DNA of 64,000 nucleotides from Ichthyenterobacterium magnum (lineage in GTDB: Bacteria > Bacteroidota > Bacteroidia > Flavobacteriales > Flavobacteriaceae), in contig NZ_RAQJ01000003.1 in assembly GCF_003610635.1 (NCBI RefSeq), positions 1 to 64,000 on the forward strand, given 5' to 3'. A program made the translations under genes and the position numbers. Positions within the stretch are counted from its first letter, which is position 1. The number at the start of each line of letters is the position of its first letter. Shown one piece after another: positions 41,559 to 53,218 of the stretch. Below the pieces are notes generated by a model. That model searched no databases. It was not told where the DNA came from and worked only from the letters and a program-made list of their open reading frames with translations.

Positions 41559-42092
41559 TTAAATCTTAATACCAAAACCTATTTGAATGTTAGTGTTTTT
41601 TGCTTCAAGTCCGGCTGCATTACCATCTAATATATTGCTCAGTCCATAAGTATATCTTGCATCGATAAACAATTCGTCATTAAGCATATATTCAACACCT
41701 CCAACTACAGAAAATGTAAGGTTCTTTATGCCGTCTTCATGAAACCATGATTTTAAACTTAATTGTGGACCAGCTCCAATTAAAAAACTATCGCCAATTT
41801 TAACTCTAACTAATACAGGAACTTGAACAAAATTTGCACGAAGTGACTCATCTTTTCCACCACCTTCAGCAGAATATTGTAATTCTGTTAGAATAGAAAA
41901 TTTTTCACCTAAACCAAAATCTACAAAACCACCAAATGCAAAACTGTTTCTGTGTTTGTTTTCAAAAGTTGCATCTGGGTCGAAATCTAAATTTGAAATA
42001 TTAAAACCTCCTCTTACACCATACTTTACATCTTGAGAAAAGCTTAAGGTCGTGAATAAAACTAAAACTAAAGCAGTTATTATTGTCTTCAT
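41559..42092 (-). CDS. PorT-type outer-membrane beta-barrel protein
   Basis: 177 residues from the ATG at the start of the signal peptide (MKTIITALVLVLFTTLSFSQ); a longer in-frame start adds an unlikely 17 residues. The mature part VKYGVRGGFNISNL and alternating strands, ending IQIGFGIKI with a C-terminal hydrophobic residue, are typical of the eight-stranded OMP_b-brl_2 family. Outer-membrane location; role unknown. Confidence 0.85.
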   Translation of the reverse strand: MKTIITALVLVLFTTLSFSQDVKYGVRGGFNISNLDFDPDATFENKHRNSFAFGGFVDFGLGEKFSILTELQYSAEGGGKDESLRANFVQVPVLVRVKIGDSFLIGAGPQLSLKSWFHEDGIKNLTFSVVGGVEYMLNDELFIDARYTYGLSNILDGNAAGLEAKNTNIQIGFGIKI

Positions 42093-42187
42093 AATTAAAT
42101 TGATTTGAGAATTCGAATATAAAATGAAAATATAAAAAGGCACTAATTATTAGACATCTAACAATAAAACTAAGATAAACGACTTAT

Positions 42188-43096
42188 TTAGTCTACAATA
42201 ACACTAGAAACTGTTTTATAATACATGCTTTTAATTATGCCATCTGAGAGGCCAATTTTTGGTACATAAATATCTTTTGCACCACTCCATTTCATTGCAG
42301 AAAGATAGATTTTAGTGGCAGGAATAATTACATCTGCTCTATCTTGGTTAAGGTTTAATTCGGTAATACGTTCTTCATACGAATAACTTTGAAGCTTATT
42401 ATAATATGATGTTAAGTAAAAATAAGTTAGTGGTTTTCCAATTTGTTTTCCAGATATCTTAAATATTTTATTTATGTTTCCTCCAGAACCTATAAGGTCA
42501 ATCTTATCATAGTGTTTAACTTGAGTTTTAATCCATAACTCTAATTCTCTCCAAACTGCGTTTGTAACAATATCATTTAACAATCGTACTGTACCAATTT
42601 TAAAAGATTTTGATACTATTTTTTTTCCTAAATGAATTACAGAAAACTCAGTACTACCACCACCTACATCTACATACAAATATGTTTTACTATCATCAAT
42701 AAAAGCATGCAAATCTGTTGCAGCTATTATAGTTGCTTCTTCTTCGCCATCAATAATATCGATATCTATTTTTGCTTTTTCTGCTATTAGATTGGCAATT
42801 TTATTACCGTTTTCTGCTTCACGCATTGCAGAAGTTGCACACGCTTTATACATAACAACTTTATGAGATTTCATAAGTAAATTAAAGGCTGTCATGGTAT
42901 CTATCATTCGTTTTTCGTTAGCTTTAGATATTTTTTTCTTTATAAATACATCTGCTCCTAAACGAATTGGTACACGTACTAAAGAACTCTTTTTAAATTG
43001 TGCAGGTTTACCTTCTTGCTCTATAATATTTGAAATTAATAATCTCACTGCATTTGAACCAATATCAATAGCCGCATATTTTTTTATTGATAGCAT
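42188..43096 (-). CDS. Exopolyphosphatase / pppGpp phosphatase (Ppx/GppA)
   Basis: 302 residues: phosphate-1 motif YAAIDIGSNAVRLLI, GEEEATII, phosphate-2 motif LYVDVGGGSTEFSV, and IGSGGNINKI. It lacks the C-terminal HD part of long Ppx forms. It removes terminal phosphate from polyphosphate or pppGpp. One base after ppk1, hence in the sixA-ppk1-ppx operon. Confidence 0.9.
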   Translation of the reverse strand: MLSIKKYAAIDIGSNAVRLLISNIIEQEGKPAQFKKSSLVRVPIRLGADVFIKKKISKANEKRMIDTMTAFNLLMKSHKVVMYKACATSAMREAENGNKIANLIAEKAKIDIDIIDGEEEATIIAATDLHAFIDDSKTYLYVDVGGGSTEFSVIHLGKKIVSKSFKIGTVRLLNDIVTNAVWRELELWIKTQVKHYDKIDLIGSGGNINKIFKISGKQIGKPLTYFYLTSYYNKLQSYSYEERITELNLNQDRADVIIPATKIYLSAMKWSGAKDIYVPKIGLSDGIIKSMYYKTVSSVIVD

Positions 43097-43097
43097 A

Positions 43098-45152
43098 CTA
43101 ATTATTAAGTTGATTTAGGTAATAATTATATGTTTCAAACTGTGCTCTAAACTTTGGCGAGTCATTTTTTCTGTACTGATTATCTTGAGTTTGGTTTAAA
43201 ATACGTGCTTTAACATTGTCTTTCCAACATATATCAAAGATGCTTAATAGCTCTTGTTTAATATCGTCTTGATAAATAGGGCTACTTACCTCTACTCTAT
43301 TTTCTATATTTCTAGTCATCCAATCTGCAGATGATATATAAACTTTTTCATTATTATTATTACAGAAAATATATAGTCTTGTATGTTCTAAAAATTTATC
43401 TATAATACTAATAATCTCTATATTTTCACTCATACCTTTAACGCCTGGAACAAGACAACAGATACCTCTAACTATCATTTTTATTTTTACACCTGCTCGA
43501 CTAGCTTCATATAATTTATCTATCATTTTATAGCTAGAAATGCTGTTTAGCTTTAATTTTATATAAGCAGGTCTACCATGTTTAACATTTTCAATTTCTT
43601 TATCAATTAGCGCAAATAATTTTGATTTAGAATAATGTGGTGATGCTATTATATGTTTGTACCTATAAATTCTATAATTGGTTTCAAAAAAATTAAACAC
43701 TTTGTTAATGTCTTTTAATATTTTTTGATTAGATGTAAATAATGTAAAATCTGTATAGATTTTAGCGGTAGATTCATTAAAATTACCAGTACTAATAAAC
43801 CCATAGCGTTTAAACTTACTACCTTCTTCTCGTTCTATAACACACATTTTACTGTGCACTTTTAATCCAGGAACTCCAAAAAACAGGTTAACACCTTCAC
43901 TTTGCATTTGCTCTGCATAATCAATATTAGCTTGCTCGTCAAATCTAGCTCGAAGCTCAATAGACACTGTAACTTTCTTTCCGTTTTTTGCAGCATTTAT
44001 TAATGAACTAGCCACGTGAGAAATTTGAGCTAACCTATAGATTGTAATTTTTATGATTCTTACTTTTGGATCTAAAGCTGCCTCTCTCAAAAACTTCACG
44101 ACATAAGAAAATGTTTGATAAGGTGTGTAAAGCAGATAATCTTTTTTAGAGATTGTATTAAATATACTATTTTCTAAACTTAAACCTTTTACAGGTAAAG
44201 GTTTAATTTTATCGTATAATAAGTCTGCTCTTCCTAAACTAGGAAACTTCATGTAATCACGTCTATTATGATATCTTCCTCCTGGTATAACACTATCTTT
44301 AGAATCTATACCCATTTTTGACATTAGGTATACTAATGTTTCCTCATCAATTGTTTTATCATAAACAAATCTTACAGGCTCACCCATCTGTCGACCTTTA
44401 ACACTATCAGATATTTTTTCAATAAAGCTTTTACTCAAATCACTGTCAAAATCTAACTCACCATCTCTAGTGATTTTTATCATATGTGCAGAGATTGCTT
44501 TGTAATCAAAAATATTAAATATATCATCTAAACAATATCTAAGCAAATCATCTAAAAGTATTATAAAATTTTTATCTTCCTTTTGAGGCAATACAACAAA
44601 GCGATCTATAGATTTAGGAATTTCAATTAAAGCAAATTGCTTGTCACCATTATTTAAAATCATTTTTACTGCTAAATACGCAGCACTATCTTTTAAGGTT
44701 GGCAATTTAACAAGGTCATTGAGGATGATATTTACTAAAGCTGGGCTAACATGCTGAATAAAATAGTTTTTAATAAATGAATGTTGAGATGCATCAATAT
44801 TAGATTCATTAATGATAAATATTTTCTCTTTTTTAAGTTTTTCTTGAATATTGCTTAAAATAATTAAGCTTTCACTCTGTTGTTTTATAACTATTTGTGT
44901 AATAACTTCTAAAAGCTCACTTGCTTTTATACCACCTAGTTCACTTTTACCTCCTTTACCTGCATGATCAATTCTTTTAACGGTAGCATATCTTACTTTA
45001 AAAAATTCGTCCAAATTATTAGAGAATATACCCAAAAAACGAAGCCTCTCTATTAATGGCACAGACTCATCCTCAGCTTCTTGAAGGACTCTTGCATTAA
45101 ATTGTAGCCAGCTTAATTCTCTATTTATATAACTATTTTTTTGTTTTGTCAT
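43098..45152 (-). CDS. ppk1: Polyphosphate kinase 1
   Basis: 684 residues, full length. N-terminal YINRELSWLQFNARVLQEAED, middle LLYTPYQTFSYVVKFLREAALDP and IKITIYRL, catalytic His in LKVHSKMCVIER (about 432) and a second near residue 588 in FLEHTRLYIF, STGNFNE. Makes polyphosphate from ATP, with autophosphorylation on His. Its ATG overlaps the stop of sixA by one base. Confidence 0.95.
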   Translation of the reverse strand: MTKQKNSYINRELSWLQFNARVLQEAEDESVPLIERLRFLGIFSNNLDEFFKVRYATVKRIDHAGKGGKSELGGIKASELLEVITQIVIKQQSESLIILSNIQEKLKKEKIFIINESNIDASQHSFIKNYFIQHVSPALVNIILNDLVKLPTLKDSAAYLAVKMILNNGDKQFALIEIPKSIDRFVVLPQKEDKNFIILLDDLLRYCLDDIFNIFDYKAISAHMIKITRDGELDFDSDLSKSFIEKISDSVKGRQMGEPVRFVYDKTIDEETLVYLMSKMGIDSKDSVIPGGRYHNRRDYMKFPSLGRADLLYDKIKPLPVKGLSLENSIFNTISKKDYLLYTPYQTFSYVVKFLREAALDPKVRIIKITIYRLAQISHVASSLINAAKNGKKVTVSIELRARFDEQANIDYAEQMQSEGVNLFFGVPGLKVHSKMCVIEREEGSKFKRYGFISTGNFNESTAKIYTDFTLFTSNQKILKDINKVFNFFETNYRIYRYKHIIASPHYSKSKLFALIDKEIENVKHGRPAYIKLKLNSISSYKMIDKLYEASRAGVKIKMIVRGICCLVPGVKGMSENIEIISIIDKFLEHTRLYIFCNNNNEKVYISSADWMTRNIENRVEVSSPIYQDDIKQELLSIFDICWKDNVKARILNQTQDNQYRKNDSPKFRAQFETYNYYLNQLNN

Positions 45153-45637
45153 TATTTTAAATCTCTAGGGAAAATTGTTTTTAATGTTTTGCCATTTGAT
45201 ATTTTTGTCCATGAATCTACATCAAATATAATCTCTACTAAACCACTTGTTGGCAAATTTGCAATAAATATATCTCCAAATATATTAGAAATAGATGTGA
45301 ATGCATGATTATGTCCAAAAATCATTATATGATTATATGTGTCATCACATTTTTTGATAAAATCTACAACATTTTGACCTCCAAAATCATATAATTTGTC
45401 ATTAACATGAACTATTTTAGAATCAATATTAAGGTTTTTCATAAATATTTTACAAGTTGTTAATGCTCTATTTGCTGGACTCGAAAACACAATATTAGGT
45501 AAAGATTCTCTTACGTAAAATGCGTTAGAAACCAAGTTAGCATCTACAATACCGCGCTTTTTTAATGGCCTATCTATATCATTTACATCATATTTCCACG
45601 ATGATTTTGCATGTCTTACCAAAGTTATTTTTTTCAT
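45152..45637 (-). CDS. sixA: SixA-type histidine phosphatase
   Basis: 161 residues, phosphoglycerate-mutase-like: KITLVRHAKSSW (RH motif, His8), SPANRALTT and IMIFGHNHAFT. Small single-domain form as in SixA, which dephosphorylates phosphohistidine proteins. First gene of the polyphosphate operon. Confidence 0.88.
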   Translation of the reverse strand: MKKITLVRHAKSSWKYDVNDIDRPLKKRGIVDANLVSNAFYVRESLPNIVFSSPANRALTTCKIFMKNLNIDSKIVHVNDKLYDFGGQNVVDFIKKCDDTYNHIMIFGHNHAFTSISNIFGDIFIANLPTSGLVEIIFDVDSWTKISNGKTLKTIFPRDLK

Positions 45638-46015
45638 ATCATATCGATTAAATGCAAATTTTATCGATAAAATGTTGCATAATTCCGTTTTAACGATTAT
45701 TTTCGTCCCTTTAACATTTAAATTTGTGAGTCGTTTAGCTTATAAGTTTTTTTGTCTAAGAATAAATTAATGTAAATGACCCCAAATCAAAAATATATTA
45801 ATAAATCCATTTTACAAGTATTGATATCAATCAATACACTTCCCTCACATTTTATATTTTATAAGTTCAAACATTTAAACCTGTTTGAAATGTAGTACTA
45901 TCTATAATTTTTGTTAGAAAAAACCTATCAATTGTTTGTGATATATAATATTATAGTTACATAAAGTTTAGTAATAAAATATAGTTAATCTATTTAGTAA
46001 ATAATTTAAGTTGAA
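45638..46015. other. Gene-free intergenic stretch between divergent operons
   Basis: About 378 bp of AT-rich DNA between sixA (minus) and the secreted-protein gene (plus). It must hold both promoters. A short palindromic TCGATTAAATGC...TTTTATCGAT region near 45650-45670 lies next to sixA. No gene, hairpin terminator or known RNA seen. Confidence 0.5.
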
Positions 46016-46522
46016 ATGATTATGAAAGTAATATCTATTTTAATTACAATGAGTTTTGTTGCCATAATATCTTTTTCAGATAGCAAAGCAATAAGCTATA
46101 AAGATTGTAAAGCAGAGCTTTCTGTTGAAAAAAACAGGAGTTTTAAATCTGCTGACGAAGATGGTACGCAATTTAGTCTAGTGTTAACAAATATGTCTTT
46201 AGATTCTAAAACATTTTATTTGTCTGCCAAAAGTCTTTCAGAACCATGTGATAATAAAGCTAAATATAATAAAAGAGGTTCATCTACTAATGTAGATTTA
46301 AATGTCTCTTTAAATAGTGATAATGTTAATAAGTCTGCTATTAATAAAATAACATTAAGAAGTGGTCAAACATACAAATTCAAAGTAAATGTAAGTGTAC
46401 CAAAAGGAACACCTTATAATACTTGGAGTTGTATAGAAATAGAAGCTAAATCCAAAGATTGTGAGTCTAAACCTGAAAAAACAATTTTAAGTGTTTTTGT
46501 ACCAGACCCATCAGAAGGATAA
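46016..46522 (+). CDS. Secreted beta-sandwich-like protein of unknown function
   Basis: 168 residues; signal peptide MKVISILITMSFVAIISFSDSKA (the ATG two codons downstream is an equally good start). The mature part contains Cys pairs and strands such as TQFSLVLTNMSLDSKTFYLSAKSL and YKFKVNVSVPKGTPYNTWSCIEIEA, like a Fn3/CARDB-type module. It lies 41 bases before the giant adhesin gene and likely shares its transcript. Confidence 0.78.
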   Translation: MIMKVISILITMSFVAIISFSDSKAISYKDCKAELSVEKNRSFKSADEDGTQFSLVLTNMSLDSKTFYLSAKSLSEPCDNKAKYNKRGSSTNVDLNVSLNSDNVNKSAINKITLRSGQTYKFKVNVSVPKGTPYNTWSCIEIEAKSKDCESKPEKTILSVFVPDPSEG

Positions 46523-46563
46523 TATTTATATAAAAAACAAGAATAGGTTTAAAGAGAAAGTCT

Positions 46564-49500
46564 ATGAGCAATAAATTACAATTTCGAAGAAGAAATAATA
46601 TAAGCTTAACTAAATTAGTATTTGCTTTGTCATTTCTGTTTTCTATTAACACTCTAATAGGACAAGAGGTTATAGTAAACAAATATGCAGTAGCTAACCC
46701 AACGGTTTGTACGCAATTTGACATTACTTTAGAAGTTATAGGAAACCCACCAGCCCGACCACAAGAAGTAGTATTAATAATTGATCGATCTGGTAGTATG
46801 GATGATGGTCCTGTTCCAGAGCCTATTGATTATGCTCAAGATGCTGCAATTGCTTTTGTAAACAATTTCTTTTTGCCAGCAAATAACCCAACAGGAGACA
46901 ACAAAATTGCTATTGTAAGTTTTAGTAGCTCTGCAACATTAGATATTGGATTAACCGGAAGCTCAGGACAAACAACAATTATAAATACAATTAATAGCAT
47001 AACAACTGGAGGGACAACAAATACTGCCGCCGCAATTAGAGCTGCAGATAATGAACTAATAAATAATGGTACATTTGACTGTGCCACTTCTAGGAGTATT
47101 ATATTATTATCTGATGGTGTAGCAACAGGTGGTACAACTGGAAGTAATAACGCCATTAATGCCGGAATCAATGCCCAAACTCATGTAGTCTCTGGTGAGT
47201 TATTTAATCAAAGTGTTTTTACTATTGGATTAGTTGGAGCTATTAGTGGGTCAGAACAAACATCTGCTCTAAATACATTAAATGGTATTCAAAACTCAGG
47301 TGCTTTCTGGACAGAAAACAATGCAGACTTAACAGCTATTTATGATTCAATACTTGGTCAATTAGTACCAGCCGCTACCCAACTACCTGGAGAAGCACTT
47401 GTCTCAGATTTAATAACTAATGGATTTTCTATTCTATCTGGATCTGTTATAGCTAGCAAAGGGAATACAACCATAACTGCACAACCTTCGGGTGAGTTAT
47501 TATCTTGGTTTGTTCCCGATGTATTTAATGAAACAATAACACTTAACTATACCATTTCGGCTGATGGCCTTTCTGTATGTGGTACTCAACAACCAGGAAA
47601 TACTGTTATCAATTATGAAAACTCTATGTGTCAAACAGCATCTCTAGTGTTTAATAATCCAGATATCTGTGTGCCATGTCCAGAGGTAACACCATTAATT
47701 TCAAGAGTTGGTTGTACTAACTCTATAGCATATTCAAGTACAATTACGCAAGGTGTTTGTGCATCTTCAAATGATGCCTATTCTTGGGAGTTTTTCTTAA
47801 ATGGAATATCAGCAGGAACATCATCATTGCAAAATGGTACTTTTGATTATACTGGGCCACAAGATTTTGAAGGAAGCTTTACTGCAAATTTAACATATAC
47901 AGGAACTTATGGTTCCTCATGTACTATGCCAATTGTTGCATCACAAGTACAAATAGTTGTTCCAAATACACTTGAGGCAACTAGTACTATTACTGATGTA
48001 CTTTGTAATGGAGACTCTACAGGTTCAATTAATTTAAACGTTACAGGAGGAGTTCCACCATATACGTATGCTTGGAATACTGGAGATGACACTGAAGATT
48101 TACTTGATATTCCAGCTGGAAACTATTCAGTAACTGTAACGGATTCTTCAGGATGTAATTTTATAATAAACGATGCTGTTGTCAGCCAACCAACACCTTT
48201 AGTTCTTAATTTAAATTCAAAAACCGATACAGATTGTCAATCAGGCAATATTGGAGAGATTATTGTTGAAGCTTCTGGTGGTGAACCTCCATATACATAC
48301 TCCATTGATGGCGGAAATAATTATCAGTCAACTGGTACTTTTTCTAACCTTACCCAAGGAAATTATACAGTTAGTACCCTAGACAACAATAATTGCACAA
48401 TAGGTATAACCAATTTAATTGTTGGAGTTATTGACTCTGAAACTCCACAAATTGAAGCTCCAGATAATTATGCGCTTCAAGGCTGTGATACTTCAGCTAT
48501 TACAAGTTTAGCATATAATGAGACAAGTACAACAATCTCATTAGCACAGTTACAATCTGCTCTTGGTGGCAATGGAAATGCCACAGATGATATTAGTATT
48601 AATTCTATTGCTTATATAGATATTGCTTCAGGAACATGCCCTGTTATTGTAACTAGAACATTTACTGTAACAGATGATTGCGGATTAACTAGTTCTGATA
48701 TCCAAACAATAACTATCGAAGTAGAAGACTTTACAGCACCTGCTCCAACATCTGCAACGACTGATTGTTATGCGAATATTACTTTACCTACATTACCTAC
48801 GGTTGTAGATAACTGTGGTAATACTTTAACACCTTCGGCGGTAGTTGAATCGTCAACTCCAGCTTGTGAAGACATCACTTACACATGGACCTATACCGAT
48901 TGTGAAGGTAACTCGCACGATTATGTACATACCGTAACTATCGAAGTAGAAGACTTTACAGCACCTGCTCCAACTACAGCAACGGCTGATTGTTACGATA
49001 ATATTACTTTACCTACATTACCTACGGTTGTAGATAACTGTGGTAATACTTTAACACCTTCGGCGGTAGTTGAATCGTCAACTCCAGCTTGTGAAGGTGA
49101 CATCACTTACACATGGACCTATACCGATTGTGAAGGTAACTCGCACGATTATGTACATACCGTAACTATCGAAGTAGAAGACTTTACAGCACCTGCTCCA
49201 ACTACAGCAACGGCTGATTGTTACGATAATATTACTTTACCTACATTACCTACGGTTGTAGATAACTGTGGTAATACTTTAACACCTTCGGCGGTAGTTG
49301 AATCGTCAACTCCAGCTTGTGAAGGAGACATCACTTACACGTGGACCTATACCGATTGTGAAGGTAATACGCACGATTATGTACATACTGTTACTATCGA
49401 AGTAGAAGACTTTACATTACCAGCTAATGGAGAATCTGACATAACATGCATTGATGATGCTCAAGTTATACCAACACCACCATCAGTTGATGATAGTTGT

Positions 49501-52269
49501 GGTAATACTATTTCACCAGTTGGTCCAGTGGTAAGTACAGACCCAGTATGTGTAGGAGATAAAACTTATACGTGGACCTATACAGATTGCGAAGGAAATA
49601 CGCATGATTGGGTATATACGTATTCACTTAATGAAAATATAGACCCTGTTATAACAACACCTGCTACTCCTATTGTTGTACAGTGTGATGGTTCAGGAAA
49701 CAATACAGCAATCCAAGACTGGTTAGATAATAATGGTGGAGCATCTGCATCAGACAACTGTGGAGCTGTAACTTGGACTAATAACTATAATGGAGCATCT
49801 TCAGATTGTTCTGCTCCAGTAGATGTGATATTTACAGCTACTGATGCTTGTGGAAATACTGTTTCTACAACTGCTTCCTATGCAATTGAAGATACTATTC
49901 CGCCTTCAATAACTAACGAAGCTGGTAATTTAACAGTAGAATGTGATGGTAGCGGTAATGCTACAGATTTACAAAACTGGTTAGATACATTTGGCGGAGC
50001 TACTGCTACAGATGATTGTTCTTCAATCACTTGGTCTAATGACTTTACATCATTATCTAATGATTGTGGTGCTACTGGTTCTGCTACTGTTATATTCACA
50101 GCTACAGATGGATGTGGTAATGCAACAAGTACTTCAGCTACTTTTACAATAGAAGATACTTCATTACCTTCTATAACAATTCCTACTAACGTTACAGTTG
50201 AATGTACAGAAAGTACAAATCCAACTGCTACAGGAACCGCAACAGGAATTGATGCATGTGGAAATGTTGTAATTACTTTTACAGATACTAGTGTATCTAC
50301 TTGCGGTAACACTGAAACTATATCTAGAACTTGGACAGCGACTGACGATTGCGGAAATGCTATATCTGAAGTTCAAACAATAACTGTTGTTGATACAACA
50401 CCTCCAACTATAAGTACTGTTGCTGCAGATCAAACTGTTCAATGTGATGGCTTTGGTAATACTTCAGAATTACAAGCATGGCTTGATACTAATGCTGGAG
50501 CAAATGCAACAGACACATGTGGAAATGTAACTTGGTCTAATAATTTTATAAGTTTGAGTAATGGTTGTGGAGAAACTGGACTTGCTTTAGTTACTTTCAC
50601 TGCTACAGATGATTGTGGTAACTCAGTAAACACTACAGCTTTGTTTACAATCTTAGATTTATTACCTCCAACAATAGATACTGAAGCTTCAAATCAAATT
50701 GTTGAATGTGATGGAAATGGAAATTTAACTGACCTGAATGATTGGTTGAACTCTAATGGTGGTGCTTTATCTTCTGATGTTTGTGGAAGTATTACTTGGA
50801 CAAATAATTATACTACACTAAGTGATGAATGTGGTGCTACTGGTTCAGCTACAGTAATTTTTACTGCTACTGATGACTGTGGAAATGCTTCAAGTACTTC
50901 AGCTACAATTACTGTTCAAGATACTACGGCTCCTACTTTTACAGTTCCTGCTAACATTACTATAGAGTGTGATCAAAACATCAACGACCTTAACTTAACT
51001 GGTGATGTTACTGATGAAACAGATAACTGCTCTACTGGTTTAGAAGCTACTTTTACTGATACCGAAGTGGCTGGTACATGTCCTGTAATTTCTGAAGTGT
51101 CTAGAACTTGGACCTTAACTGACGATTGTGGTAATACGACTACACTTGTACAAACAATTACTGTTCAAGATACTACGGCTCCTACATTCACAGTTCCTGC
51201 TAACATTACTATAGAATGTGATCAAAACATCAACGACCTTAACTTAACTGGTGATGTTACTGATGAAACAGATAACTGCTCTACTGGTTTAGAAGCTACT
51301 TTTACTGATACCGAAGTGGCTGGTACATGTCCTGTAATTTCTGAAGTGTCTAGAACTTGGACCTTAACTGACGATTGTGGTAATACGACTACACTTGTAC
51401 AAACAATTACTGTTCAAGATACTACGGCTCCTACTTTAGTTGGCACTTTAGATTCACCTATAAGTGTTACATGTACAGATATACCTGAAGTTCCTACTCT
51501 TGTTTTTGAAGATGCATGTTCTCAAAATATAGATGTCGTTGGGCCAACAGAAGATATTATAGATATTGATGATGAAAATTATCAAATCATAAGAACTTGG
51601 ACTGTAAATGATGAATGTGCTAATGAAGCTATTTATACACAAGTAATTAATGTAAGTATTGAAAATACAATTGTTCCTTCAGATACTGTTCTATGTATTA
51701 TCGATGACTTTGATTTAGACTTATTTGATTTATTATCAGGAAGTTTTGATACTAATGGAACATGGGCTGTTACATCGGGAGATGCAACATTAAACGGAAG
51801 TTTATTTAACCCATCATCTTTATTAGATACTAATGGTGAATATTTACCAAGTGATTTAGGAGATTATGTTTTCACATACACCGTAGGTGGAGAATGCCCT
51901 AGTGAAGCTGAAGTTACAATTACTTTAGATGAAGAGTGTGTTGTATTACCTTGTGGCCAGGAAGATGTAGTGATATCAAAAGCTGTTACACCAAGTAATT
52001 TAGATGGTGTAAATGACTTCTTTACAATTACTGGTGTTGAAGATTGTGGTTATGTAATTGAACTACAAATATTCAACCGTTGGGGAGCAAAAATATATGA
52101 CAACCCTAATTACCAAAATGATTGGAATGGAACTGCATCTAATGCATCAGTTGGTAACTCAGGGTTTGTACCAACCGGAACATATTATTATATCATAAAG
52201 TTAATAGATAGTAGTGGTGGCCTTGAATTAAAACCGTTTACAGGACCAATCTACGTAGGAACCAAATAA
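46564..52269 (+). CDS. Giant type IX-secreted adhesin (VWA, SprB and HYR-like repeats)
   Basis: 1901 residues. Signal peptide to about 34; von Willebrand A domain about 68-270 with MIDAS motif DRSGS (Asp74, Ser76, Ser78); two SprB-like repeats ([25 protein letters not shown] and a second about 560-620); then many HYR-like units with DDCGN and TAP motifs. Three 76-residue units (about 717-942) and two 83-residue units (about 1450-1615) are almost identical in DNA. The C-terminus ([20 protein letters not shown] ... FNRWGAKIY) is the type B type IX sorting domain. Exported to the surface for adhesion or gliding; PorP/SprF follows 19 bases later. Confidence 0.93.
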   Translation: MSNKLQFRRRNNISLTKLVFALSFLFSINTLIGQEVIVNKYAVANPTVCTQFDITLEVIGNPPARPQEVVLIIDRSGSMDDGPVPEPIDYAQDAAIAFVNNFFLPANNPTGDNKIAIVSFSSSATLDIGLTGSSGQTTIINTINSITTGGTTNTAAAIRAADNELINNGTFDCATSRSIILLSDGVATGGTTGSNNAINAGINAQTHVVSGELFNQSVFTIGLVGAISGSEQTSALNTLNGIQNSGAFWTENNADLTAIYDSILGQLVPAATQLPGEALVSDLITNGFSILSGSVIASKGNTTITAQPSGELLSWFVPDVFNETITLNYTISADGLSVCGTQQPGNTVINYENSMCQTASLVFNNPDICVPCPEVTPLISRVGCTNSIAYSSTITQGVCASSNDAYSWEFFLNGISAGTSSLQNGTFDYTGPQDFEGSFTANLTYTGTYGSSCTMPIVASQVQIVVPNTLEATSTITDVLCNGDSTGSINLNVTGGVPPYTYAWNTGDDTEDLLDIPAGNYSVTVTDSSGCNFIINDAVVSQPTPLVLNLNSKTDTDCQSGNIGEIIVEASGGEPPYTYSIDGGNNYQSTGTFSNLTQGNYTVSTLDNNNCTIGITNLIVGVIDSETPQIEAPDNYALQGCDTSAITSLAYNETSTTISLAQLQSALGGNGNATDDISINSIAYIDIASGTCPVIVTRTFTVTDDCGLTSSDIQTITIEVEDFTAPAPTSATTDCYANITLPTLPTVVDNCGNTLTPSAVVESSTPACEDITYTWTYTDCEGNSHDYVHTVTIEVEDFTAPAPTTATADCYDNITLPTLPTVVDNCGNTLTPSAVVESSTPACEGDITYTWTYTDCEGNSHDYVHTVTIEVEDFTAPAPTTATADCYDNITLPTLPTVVDNCGNTLTPSAVVESSTPACEGDITYTWTYTDCEGNTHDYVHTVTIEVEDFTLPANGESDITCIDDAQVIPTPPSVDDSCGNTISPVGPVVSTDPVCVGDKTYTWTYTDCEGNTHDWVYTYSLNENIDPVITTPATPIVVQCDGSGNNTAIQDWLDNNGGASASDNCGAVTWTNNYNGASSDCSAPVDVIFTATDACGNTVSTTASYAIEDTIPPSITNEAGNLTVECDGSGNATDLQNWLDTFGGATATDDCSSITWSNDFTSLSNDCGATGSATVIFTATDGCGNATSTSATFTIEDTSLPSITIPTNVTVECTESTNPTATGTATGIDACGNVVITFTDTSVSTCGNTETISRTWTATDDCGNAISEVQTITVVDTTPPTISTVAADQTVQCDGFGNTSELQAWLDTNAGANATDTCGNVTWSNNFISLSNGCGETGLALVTFTATDDCGNSVNTTALFTILDLLPPTIDTEASNQIVECDGNGNLTDLNDWLNSNGGALSSDVCGSITWTNNYTTLSDECGATGSATVIFTATDDCGNASSTSATITVQDTTAPTFTVPANITIECDQNINDLNLTGDVTDETDNCSTGLEATFTDTEVAGTCPVISEVSRTWTLTDDCGNTTTLVQTITVQDTTAPTFTVPANITIECDQNINDLNLTGDVTDETDNCSTGLEATFTDTEVAGTCPVISEVSRTWTLTDDCGNTTTLVQTITVQDTTAPTLVGTLDSPISVTCTDIPEVPTLVFEDACSQNIDVVGPTEDIIDIDDENYQIIRTWTVNDECANEAIYTQVINVSIENTIVPSDTVLCIIDDFDLDLFDLLSGSFDTNGTWAVTSGDATLNGSLFNPSSLLDTNGEYLPSDLGDYVFTYTVGGECPSEAEVTITLDEECVVLPCGQEDVVISKAVTPSNLDGVNDFFTITGVEDCGYVIELQIFNRWGAKIYDNPNYQNDWNGTASNASVGNSGFVPTGTYYYIIKLIDSSGGLELKPFTGPIYVGTK
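48711..49391 (+). repeat. Tandem repeat A inside the adhesin gene (3 x about 228 bp)
   Basis: Three consecutive units of 225, 228 and 228 bp with near-identical DNA; the first lacks one codon (CEDI versus CEGDI). Each encodes a 75-76-residue HYR-like unit beginning [13 protein letters not shown]. Confidence 0.9.
50911..51408 (+). repeat. Tandem repeat B inside the adhesin gene (2 x 249 bp)
   Basis: Two 249-bp units starting ACTGTTCAAGATACTACGG, with only a few silent differences, each coding 83 residues ([20 protein letters not shown]...). A third start at 51409 diverges after the first codons. Confidence 0.9.
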
Positions 52270-52288
52270 ATAATCTTAACCTAATATT

Positions 52289-53206
52289 ATGAAATTAGTA
52301 AAGTTTAATATAATAGCATTTATACTGTTCAATTGTTGGGTAGGAGTTGCACAACAGCTACCTCAATTTACACAGTATATGTACAATACTATCTCAATTA
52401 ATCCTGCATATGCAGGAAGTAGAGAAACACTAAGTGTTGTAGGCTTACATAGAAGCCAATGGGTAGGCCTTGAAGGAGGTCCTACAACGCAAACACTATC
52501 TATTCATACACCTTTAAGGAATGAAAAGATTGGTTTAGGTGTATCTTTTATAAACGACGAATTAGGTTACCAAAACTTCTCATATTTATATGGAGATTTT
52601 TCATACACTATTAATACAGGTGAAAACACAAAACTTGCGTTTGGTCTTAAAGCTGGATTTACGAGTTTTAGTTTAGATGGAGATTTTCAAGCTTCACAAG
52701 CAAATGACCCTGTGATATTTGGTTTTGAAAACAGATGGAAACCAAATATAGGTACTGGTATTTATTGGCATAGTAACAAATGGTATGTTGGCCTTTCTGC
52801 TCCAAGGATATTAAATACAGATTATAATGGAGAAGAAGAATTTGAAGCTCTAGAAAGAATTAGTTACTATTTTACTGGTGGTTATGTATTTGATTTAAGT
52901 GAAGCTACTAAGTTTAAACCAGCTGTACTTTTAAAAGGTACTAATGGAGCGCCATTATCTTTTGATATTACAGCTAACTTCTTATTTCATGAAAAGTTCT
53001 GGGTTGGAGGTTCTTATAGAATCAATGAAAGAGCAGCTGCTTTAGGTGGTATTGCAGATTTTCAAGTTTCTAAACAACTACGTATAGGCTATGCTTATGA
53101 ATATCCATTATCAGATTTAAGACCATATACTAGTGGAACACATGAAGTTTTATTAATGTTTGAAGTCTTTAAAAGTAAACGTATTAAATCGCCTAGATAT
53201 TTCTAA
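52289..53206 (+). CDS. PorP/SprF family type IX secretion membrane protein
   Basis: 305 residues; signal peptide ending GVAQ, then LPQFTQYMYNTISINPAYAGSRETLSVVGLHRSQWVGLEGGP, the classic PorP/SprF start, and amphipathic strands of an outer-membrane barrel ending FEVFKSKRIKSPRYF. Such proteins follow their cognate type B secreted adhesin and help attach it to the cell surface. Tight operon with the adhesin and the OmpA-like gene. Confidence 0.93.
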   Translation: MKLVKFNIIAFILFNCWVGVAQQLPQFTQYMYNTISINPAYAGSRETLSVVGLHRSQWVGLEGGPTTQTLSIHTPLRNEKIGLGVSFINDELGYQNFSYLYGDFSYTINTGENTKLAFGLKAGFTSFSLDGDFQASQANDPVIFGFENRWKPNIGTGIYWHSNKWYVGLSAPRILNTDYNGEEEFEALERISYYFTGGYVFDLSEATKFKPAVLLKGTNGAPLSFDITANFLFHEKFWVGGSYRINERAAALGGIADFQVSKQLRIGYAYEYPLSDLRPYTSGTHEVLLMFEVFKSKRIKSPRYF

Positions 53207-53218
53207 AAACCAAATCGC

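Noticed and set aside
46836-50633. Long antisense frames within the adhesin gene
   Set aside because: They mirror the repetitive Thr/Asp-rich coding sequence; no start context or family resemblance.
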